NCBI GenBank assembly: GCA_013696275.1
Contig: JACCYW010000307.1
Coordinates: forward strand, 1-9,802
From: Chloroflexota bacterium
GTDB taxonomy: Bacteria; Chloroflexota; Limnocylindria; Limnocylindrales; CSP1-4
Length of the DNA: 9,802 nt
Direction of reading: 5' to 3'
Under the pieces are notes generated by a model. The model ran no database searches and had not been told where the DNA came from. It saw only the letters and a program-made list of their open reading frames with translations. The position numbers and the translations under genes are program-made. Numbering within the stretch: position 1 is the first letter of the stretch; the number at the start of each line of letters is the position of its first letter. Positions 5,802 through 9,802 of this stretch are shown one piece after another.

Positions 5802-6836
5802 ATGCTTGAAGACCCTGCTCTCGATATCGGCCGCATCTCGGCATGCTTGTCGGATTCTTATGGACTGCGCTTGCGCGCGCTTCGGTTCATCCCGAGCTAT
5901 GACCCCCAGGCCGCGACGTACCAGGCCAGCGCCGCCGACGGCGACTATCTCCTCAAGATGCGATTCGGTCCGCTGAACGAACCCGCCCTGCGCATTCCGC
6001 GCGCTCTGCTGGACGCCGGTGTGACGGGTGTCCTGGCGCCGCTGCGGACCCGCGATGGCGGCCTGTGGGCTGGTCTGGACGATCGGAGCGTGGTCGTCTT
6101 CCCGTTCGTGGCCGGCACGAACGCGACCAGGGTCGGCCTCACCGATGACCAATGGCGCGGGTTCGGATCCGCCCTCCGATCCATCCACGACAGCGGACTG
6201 GGTGAGCGCTTCCGCGACCTGTTGGCGGTCGAGACTTTCACCCTGCCCTCGGCCCGACTGGTCCGAGATGTGCTTGCCCTCGTCGAAGGCGACGTGGTCG
6301 GAGGTCCGGCGGCGGCCAGGTTCGCGGCGTTCTGGCGCCACAACGCCACCCGCATCCGGGGCATCCTGGGCCGGGCAGAGGCGCTTGCAGCGGACCTCCG
6401 CGGGCGACGGTTCGAGCTGGTGTTGTGTCACGCCGATATCCACTCCGAGAACATCCTGGTGAGTGAGGATGGCCGGCTGTACTACGTCGATTGGGATGGA
6501 CCGATGATCGCGCCTCGGGAGCGCGATCTGCTCTTCGTCATCGGCTCAAGGATCGCTCGGGAGGTCCGACCGAGAGAGGAGTCGCTCTTCTTCCAGGGTT
6601 ATGGGCGCGTCGCGATCGACCCTGAGGCGCTCGTGTACTACCGCTACGAGCGTCTCGTGGAGGACATCGGCGAGGCAGGCAAGAGCGTCTTCTTGAACCC
6701 CGCCATCGGCGAAGACACACGAGCGCAGGAGGCGGCGCTGATGCGGGGCTTCTTTGCGCCGGGCGGCGAGCTCGACACGGCCGAGAGCGTGACGCTGCAT
6801 GCTCCGCAGGCTATGGCTGCGAACGGAGGACCCTGA
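5802..6836 (+). CDS. Aminoglycoside phosphotransferase (APH)-family small-molecule kinase
   Basis: A 344-residue protein-kinase-like phosphotransferase of the APH/choline kinase superfamily. Visible elements, numbered from ATG 5802: a strand with the ATP-binding lysine candidate (GDYLLKMRFG, K52), the linker VVFPFVAGTNAT (about 98-109), the catalytic loop LCHADIHSENIL (D212, N217) and the metal-binding DWDG (D230). The C-terminal lobe has RERDLLFVIGSR and RYERLVEDIGEAGKSVFL, resembling spectinomycin phosphotransferase-like APH proteins. The family phosphorylates hydroxyls of antibiotics, choline, sugars or amino-acid derivatives, so the substrate cannot be stated, and a resistance role should not be assumed. 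GTG 5799 immediately upstream is an equivalent start; no ribosome binding site is seen. It lies 73 nt upstream of the DUF1611 gene, on the same strand. Confidence 0.85.
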   Translation: MLEDPALDIGRISACLSDSYGLRLRALRFIPSYDPQAATYQASAADGDYLLKMRFGPLNEPALRIPRALLDAGVTGVLAPLRTRDGGLWAGLDDRSVVVFPFVAGTNATRVGLTDDQWRGFGSALRSIHDSGLGERFRDLLAVETFTLPSARLVRDVLALVEGDVVGGPAAARFAAFWRHNATRIRGILGRAEALAADLRGRRFELVLCHADIHSENILVSEDGRLYYVDWDGPMIAPRERDLLFVIGSRIAREVRPREESLFFQGYGRVAIDPEALVYYRYERLVEDIGEAGKSVFLNPAIGEDTRAQEAALMRGFFAPGGELDTAESVTLHAPQAMAANGGP

Positions 6837-6895
6837 GAGGAAGGTCAGCCGGATCGTGGCCGCGGCGCCGCAGGTCAGGTGGCGTTCGCCGCCCC

Positions 6896-6901
6896 TACAC
6901 T
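6896..6901 (+). promoter_or_regulatory. Candidate -10 box (TACACT) for the DUF1611 gene
   Basis: TACACT ends 8 nt before GTG 6910, in the 73-nt gap after the kinase gene. The layout fits a leaderless or nearly leaderless transcript and would give the DUF1611-epimerase pair its own promoter. There is no SD sequence, and the match to consensus is 4 of 6. Confidence 0.4.
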
Positions 6902-6909
6902 CGCGGCTA

Positions 6910-7974
6910 GTGACCGATGAGCTGCCGCGACGCCGTCGATACGTGGTCTTGTCGGAAGGTGCCTTCGGCGGGCTCGCCAGCAAGACGGCCATGGGCGTCA
7001 TCCGGTACGGCCGCGATGAGGTGGTCGCCGTGCTCGACTCCAGGCAGGCCGGCCGCAGCGTGCGCGAGTGGTTGGGCGACGCCTACGAGATCCCCATCGT
7101 GGCCGACCTGGCGGACGCGCTAGCCCGCCGGCCGGACACACTGCTCATCGGCATCGCTCCCCAGGGTGGACGGATACCGCCCGATTGGCGCCGCACGATA
7201 CTGTCCGCCATCGACGCTGGCCTGGATGTGGTCTCCGGACTCCACGAGTTCATCAGCGACGACCCGGAGTTCGCGACCGCTGCCCGCACCGTCGGGGTGG
7301 AGTTGGTCGATCATCGCAAGCCGCCCGACTTCCAGGGGGTCTCCTCCGGTCGCCAGCACCGCGCCGGAACGAAAGTGATCCTCACCGTGGGGACCGACTG
7401 CGCCATCGGCAAGATGAGCGTCGCACTGGAGCTGCGGCGCGCCGCTGCGCAGGCCGGCCTGAGGGCGGTCTTCGTGGCAACGGGCCAGACCGGCATCATG
7501 ATCGAAGGCTGGGGCGCGCCGGTCGATCGTCTGGTCAGCGACTTCCTGGCCGGCACCGTCGAGTGGCTGGTCGAACGAGCCGAGGGGATGGGCGATTGGA
7601 TCTTCGTCGAGGGCCAGGGCTCACTCGACCACCCGGCCTATTCGGCCGTCACGCTGGGGCTGCTCCATGGGGCAACGCCTGACGCGATGATCCTGGCCCA
7701 CCAGCCGGGCCGCACCGAGCACCATGGCTGGGAGGGTCGCGCTGGACCGGGCCTGAAGCCGCTGGTCCCGTTCATCAGGCTCCATGAGCAGGTGGCTGCC
7801 CTGGTTCGACCGTCACGCGTGGCTGCCGTGGCGCTCGACACGCATGAGCTGACCGAGCCACAGTCGCGGGCCGCGATCGCCAGCGTCGGCCAGGAGACAG
7901 GCCTGACCACAGACGACCCTGTCCGCTACGGTGGCGAGCGACTGATGGACGCGCTCACTCAGATGCTGCGCTGA
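6910..7974 (+). CDS. dgcN: DUF1611 family protein, DgcN-like (putative D-glutamate N-acetyltransferase)
   Basis: A 354-residue protein of the DUF1611 family. The N-terminal domain (about 11-150) has YVVLSEGAFGGLASKTAMGV and DEVVAVLDSRQAGRSV, with IDAGLDVVSGLHEFISDD further on. The C-terminal P-loop-like domain (about 155-354) has VGTDCAIGKMSVALEL (K168), FVATGQTGIMIEGWG, VEGQGSLDHPAYSAVTLGLL and MILAHQPGR. Members were long labelled NAD-dependent epimerases; more recent work, as I recall it, named family members DgcN, which acetylate D-glutamate for the racemase DgcA. The gene's stop overlaps the start of just such a racemase-like gene by 1 nt. Start: GTG 6910 gives a normal N-terminus; an upstream ATG at 6799 would add 37 odd Arg-rich residues overlapping the kinase gene. 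Fold assignment is secure; substrate is inference. Confidence 0.85.
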   Translation: MTDELPRRRRYVVLSEGAFGGLASKTAMGVIRYGRDEVVAVLDSRQAGRSVREWLGDAYEIPIVADLADALARRPDTLLIGIAPQGGRIPPDWRRTILSAIDAGLDVVSGLHEFISDDPEFATAARTVGVELVDHRKPPDFQGVSSGRQHRAGTKVILTVGTDCAIGKMSVALELRRAAAQAGLRAVFVATGQTGIMIEGWGAPVDRLVSDFLAGTVEWLVERAEGMGDWIFVEGQGSLDHPAYSAVTLGLLHGATPDAMILAHQPGRTEHHGWEGRAGPGLKPLVPFIRLHEQVAALVRPSRVAAVALDTHELTEPQSRAAIASVGQETGLTTDDPVRYGGERLMDALTQMLR

Positions 7975-9071
7975 TGGAGGTGCGCAGCGAGATCCTCACG
8001 ATGGCTCTGCGCGCCCCGTTCAGGATCGCCCGCGAGCATCCCGAGGATGTCGCGACGAGCGTGATCGTGGAAGTGATGTGGGGTGACCACCACGGTCTGG
8101 GCGAGGCGGCGCCGGGCGCTTACTACGGCGAGACGGCCGAGACGGTCATGGCCGTCCTGCCCATCCTTGCGGCTGCCGTGGAAGAGGCAGGCGAGCCACC
8201 GCTGGCCATCGCCGGTGCGCGCCGCTGGCTCATGACGGCGGATGCCGCGATGGAGTCCGCGATAGGCCGGAACTGGGCGGCCAAGGCGGCCCTGGACATC
8301 GCGTTGCATGACCTGCTGGCCAGGCGGGCGAGCATCCCGGTGTACGAGCTGTTGGGTACGTCCGCGGTCGCTCCTCCGACCGACTTCTCCATCGGCATCG
8401 ACGACCCAGCCGACGTCGCCCGAAGGGCAGCTCGTGCCGCGTCGTTTCCAGCGCTCAAGATAAAGGTGGGCGGACCTGCCGATGTGGAGACCCTGCGCCG
8501 CGTTCGGGAGGCATATGACGGTCCGATCCGCGTCGATGCCAATACCGGGTGGCAGCCAGAAGGCGCCGCGGCGATGCTGCCCGAGCTCGTCGCACTGGGT
8601 GTCGAGTTGATCGAACAGCCGTTCCCGGCGCACCGGCTGGATCAGCTCGCCTGGCTCCAGGAGCGCACCGAGCTGCCCATCATGGCCGATGAGAGCGTCG
8701 AGACGACGGATGACCTGAATGCCCTGGTGGGCGTGGTCGCGGCGGTCAACGTGAAGCTGATGAAGTGCGGCGGGGTCGGTCCTGCACTGCGCATGCTTGA
8801 GCGCGCCAGGGAACTTGGCTTCCGCTCGATGATCGGCTGCATGGTCGAGACGAGCGTGGGCATGGCGGCCAGCGCCTCCGTCGCCGCGCTGGCTGAGTGG
8901 GTCGATCTGGACGGCAACCTGCTGCTGGCGAGGGACCCATTCCGTGGCCTCGAGTTGGGTAGCGACAAGCGCTGGCAGCTCACAGGCGGGCCGGGACTCG
9001 GTGTCACACGGATCCGATCGGCGCCTGTGGATGGATCTGTGGATGGATCTGTGGACGGTATCGACCCCTGA
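7974..9071 (+). CDS. dgcA: Enolase-superfamily dipeptide epimerase, DgcA-like (putative N-acetyl-D-glutamate racemase)
   Basis: A 365-residue member of the muconate-lactonising-enzyme subgroup of the enolase superfamily. The catalytic set is complete: K162 and K164 in LKIKVGG, metal ligands D188 (RVDANTGW), E214 (ELIEQP) and D239 (IMADES), and the second base K261 in VNVKLMKCGG. MVETSVGMAAS and the DLDG motif (D311, D313) mark the dipeptide-epimerase type, which normally inverts the alpha carbon of L-Ala-D/L-Glu or similar dipeptides from cell-wall turnover. Beside DUF1611/DgcN, such proteins are thought to racemise N-acetyl-D-glutamate. The start ATG overlaps the preceding TGA by one base, so translation is coupled. 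The C-terminus is odd: after the normal end near residue 349 it carries VDGSVDGSVDGIDP from a 12-bp repeat. Enzyme class is sure; Ala-Glu versus N-acetyl-Glu is open. Confidence 0.9.
   Translation: MEVRSEILTMALRAPFRIAREHPEDVATSVIVEVMWGDHHGLGEAAPGAYYGETAETVMAVLPILAAAVEEAGEPPLAIAGARRWLMTADAAMESAIGRNWAAKAALDIALHDLLARRASIPVYELLGTSAVAPPTDFSIGIDDPADVARRAARAASFPALKIKVGGPADVETLRRVREAYDGPIRVDANTGWQPEGAAAMLPELVALGVELIEQPFPAHRLDQLAWLQERTELPIMADESVETTDDLNALVGVVAAVNVKLMKCGGVGPALRMLERARELGFRSMIGCMVETSVGMAASASVAALAEWVDLDGNLLLARDPFRGLELGSDKRWQLTGGPGLGVTRIRSAPVDGSVDGSVDGIDP
9027..9062 (+). repeat. 12-bp tandem repeat at the 3' end of the epimerase gene
   Basis: GTGGATGGATCT occurs at 9027-9038 and 9039-9050, followed by a degenerate third unit GTGGACGGTATC at 9051-9062. 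The unit length keeps frame and encodes Val-Asp-Gly-Ser repeats just before the stop. This looks like slippage expansion of a dispensable tail. Confidence 0.75.
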
Positions 9072-9179
9072 GGATCGCTCCGCGGCCTACTATGGCGAGG
9101 TCATCCAGGTACGGTCGAGAGTGCCTGATAACGAAGGTGGGAGAGGGTGTCGATAGAGTCTGTGGGTCGCGGGTCGGCC

Positions 9180-9185
9180 TATCTT
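9180..9185 (+). promoter_or_regulatory. Weak -10 candidate (TATCTT) for the small downstream gene
   Basis: TATCTT ends 6 nt before GTG 9192, giving the same layout as other starts in this window. The 6-nt spacer is GGAGGG, which looks like a ribosome binding site but directly abuts the GTG and so is badly spaced. The match is 4 of 6. Confidence 0.3.
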
Positions 9186-9191
9186 GGAGGG

Positions 9192-9455
9192 GTGCAGGGG
9201 TCCGTCAAGGAGGCCGTCGCTGATGAGCCCCCGTCGGTCGAGGGGTTCATCCGTTTCTGTCATGAGCGGAGCGGAGAAGACTGGCCGCGCTTGTACGATG
9301 TGATGTGCGTGGCGGCTGCCCGCGGCGCCTTCAGAGGCATGGCCTATGAGCAACTATCGGAGATGGGCATCAGCTTCGCCCTGACCGACCTGGGCGGACT
9401 CGCCGCCCTGTCGCGGCGCATCGTCCAGGAAGGTCTCAGCGTCGAACCAGCCTGA
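9192..9455 (+). CDS. Small protein of unknown function
   Basis: An 87-residue protein (from GTG 9192) that I do not recognise. It reads VADEPPSVEGFIRFCHERSG, DWPRLYDVMCVAAARGAFRG, MAYEQLSEMGISFALTDLGG and LAALSRRIVQEG, and looks like three or four helices with no transmembrane segment or signal peptide. The helical pattern with FIRFCHER and a hydrophobic VMCVAAAR resembles a compact all-alpha domain. The start is uncertain: GTG 9147 in the same frame adds 15 residues and has a purine-rich lead (GGTGGGAGAG), but 9192 has a -10-like box at leaderless spacing. It lies 120 nt after the epimerase gene and is convergent with the last gene. The natural sequence character suggests a real gene; function is open. 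Confidence 0.6.
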   Translation: MQGSVKEAVADEPPSVEGFIRFCHERSGEDWPRLYDVMCVAAARGAFRGMAYEQLSEMGISFALTDLGGLAALSRRIVQEGLSVEPA

Positions 9456-9480
9456 GGCCGCGACCTGACGCCGGGATCGT

Positions 9481-9528
9481 CACTCGGCGCAGGGGTCGCC
9501 ACTCGGCGCAGGGGTCGCCACTCGGCGC
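9481..9528. repeat. Tandem 19-bp repeat between convergent genes (about 2.5 units)
   Basis: The unit CACTCGGCGCAGGGGTCGC occurs at 9481-9499 and 9500-9518, with a partial third copy (first 10 bases) at 9519-9528. Units two and three each hold a small hairpin, CGCC-ACTC-GGCG, at 9497-9508 and 9516-9527. It lies between the 3' ends of two convergent genes, so it might act as a bidirectional terminator. There is no T-tract, so this is inference. Confidence 0.7.
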
Positions 9529-9551
9529 TGAGGCCCACCCGGCACCCCGAT

Positions 9552-9779
9552 CTACGCTCGTATCCGGCGCCTCGCTAACTCCGTCTCTATCTGCCGTTCG
9601 GCCTCGACGTAGCGATCGATCTCTGTCCGCACCTGGTTGGCCTCCGGCACGTACAGGTGGACCTGTTGCTGAAGGACGTAGCTGAGGCGTCGGCTGGTCA
9701 TCCGCACATGGTCGAGATTCTTCATCAGGACAAGCGGGTCCATCGCCGCCAGGTCGTCAGGGTGGTACATCTGCTGCAT
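9552..9779 (-). CDS. Small helical protein of unknown function
   Basis: A 75-residue protein I do not recognise. It starts MQQMYHPDDLAAMDPLVLMK, then NLDHVRMTSRRLSYVLQQQV, HLYVPEANQVRTEIDRYVEA and ERQIETELARRRIRA. The sequence is almost wholly helical, with heptad-like spacing of Leu, Val and Ile in the second half, suggesting a short coiled coil or an oligomerisation helix. There is no membrane segment. Start: ATG 9779 has TATACT 8 nt upstream and no ribosome binding site, consistent with leaderless initiation. It converges on the other small gene across a tandem repeat. High Gln, Arg and Met content and a clean frame make a real gene likely; no function can be offered. Confidence 0.6.
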   Translation of the reverse strand: MQQMYHPDDLAAMDPLVLMKNLDHVRMTSRRLSYVLQQQVHLYVPEANQVRTEIDRYVEAERQIETELARRRIRA

Positions 9780-9787
9780 CGCGGGCG

Positions 9788-9793
9788 AGTATA
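9788..9793 (-). promoter_or_regulatory. Candidate -10 box (TATACT) for the last small gene
   Basis: On the minus strand TATACT (5 of 6 to consensus) is followed by CGCCCGCG and then ATG 9779, an 8-nt spacing. It is the same hexamer as at the toxin-antitoxin operon. Any -35 box would lie beyond the window edge. Confidence 0.5.
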
Positions 9794-9802
9794 GACGCCC
9801 AG

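Noticed and set aside
5550..6443. Long minus-strand open frame of 297 codons
   Set aside because: It is the reverse of the kinase gene, whose catalytic motifs are clear on the plus strand. The translation is low-quality and typical of GC-rich shadow frames.
5802..6836. Antibiotic resistance gene for spectinomycin
   Set aside because: The superfamily fold is clear, but substrate specificity cannot be read from motifs, and the metabolic neighbours argue against assuming resistance.
6799..6909. Upstream ATG extension of the DUF1611 protein
   Set aside because: It would overlap the kinase gene and add an Arg-rich lead not seen in the family, while GTG 6910 has a -10 box at leaderless spacing and a normal N-terminus.
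7959..8633. Minus-strand open frame of 224 codons
   Set aside because: It lies antisense to the epimerase gene, which has a complete catalytic residue set.
9075..9156. Reading frame after the epimerase stop with DRSAAYYGEVIQVR, resembling the AYYGET of the epimerase
   Set aside because: It is in a different frame, very short, and the similarity covers only a few residues, so chance is the best explanation.
9481..9528. CRISPR array
   Set aside because: The repeats are directly abutting, with no spacers and only about 2.5 units, and no cas genes are present.

Overview
The window is GC-rich, bacterial and accessory in character. The LuxR-type regulator with a CWYTLDPASLL-type sensor region, the alpha/beta hydrolase and the AfsR-like ATPase fragment are of kinds I associate with Actinomycetota and soil or freshwater Chloroflexota (Limnocylindria-like). 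At least four gene starts, and perhaps a fifth, have a -10-like TANNNT box ending 6 or 8 nt before the start codon. That is the layout of leaderless transcripts, which are common in those groups. Taxonomy is inference only.

Left part (1-1429): a LuxR-family regulator on the minus strand runs off the left edge. Divergent from it are a cupin gene and, 8 nt further on, an NTF2/SnoaL-like gene. Both look intact and probably form one operon.

Middle part (1430-4690): mostly a gene graveyard. It holds a possible membrane-protein tail, the C-terminal half of an SRPBCC protein, the N-terminus of an AfsR/LuxR-type ATPase cut at its Walker A motif, the C-terminus of an unrecognised protein, an alpha/beta hydrolase broken by two frameshifts, and an Lrp/AsnC regulator broken by a deletion and two frameshifts. 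An apparently intact toxin-antitoxin pair (ribbon-helix-helix antitoxin and MazF endoribonuclease, 2274-2860) sits among the wreckage. A locally AT-richer stretch with small repeats follows it.

Right part (4693-9802): an intact SMP-30/gluconolactonase gene on the minus strand faces away from a plus-strand group. The group is an APH-like small-molecule kinase, a DUF1611 (DgcN-like) protein and an enolase-superfamily dipeptide epimerase (DgcA-like) whose start overlaps the preceding stop. DgcN and DgcA are known as a D-glutamate catabolic pair (N-acetylation of D-Glu, then racemisation of N-acetyl-D-Glu), so this group probably processes a D-amino acid or a cell-wall-derived dipeptide. The window ends with two small convergent genes of unknown function separated by a tandem 19-bp repeat.

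I did not find a clearly new multi-gene defence or mobile system. The best leads are the DgcN/DgcA pair with its kinase neighbour, the recurring leaderless promoter layout, and the intact toxin-antitoxin module inside decayed DNA.
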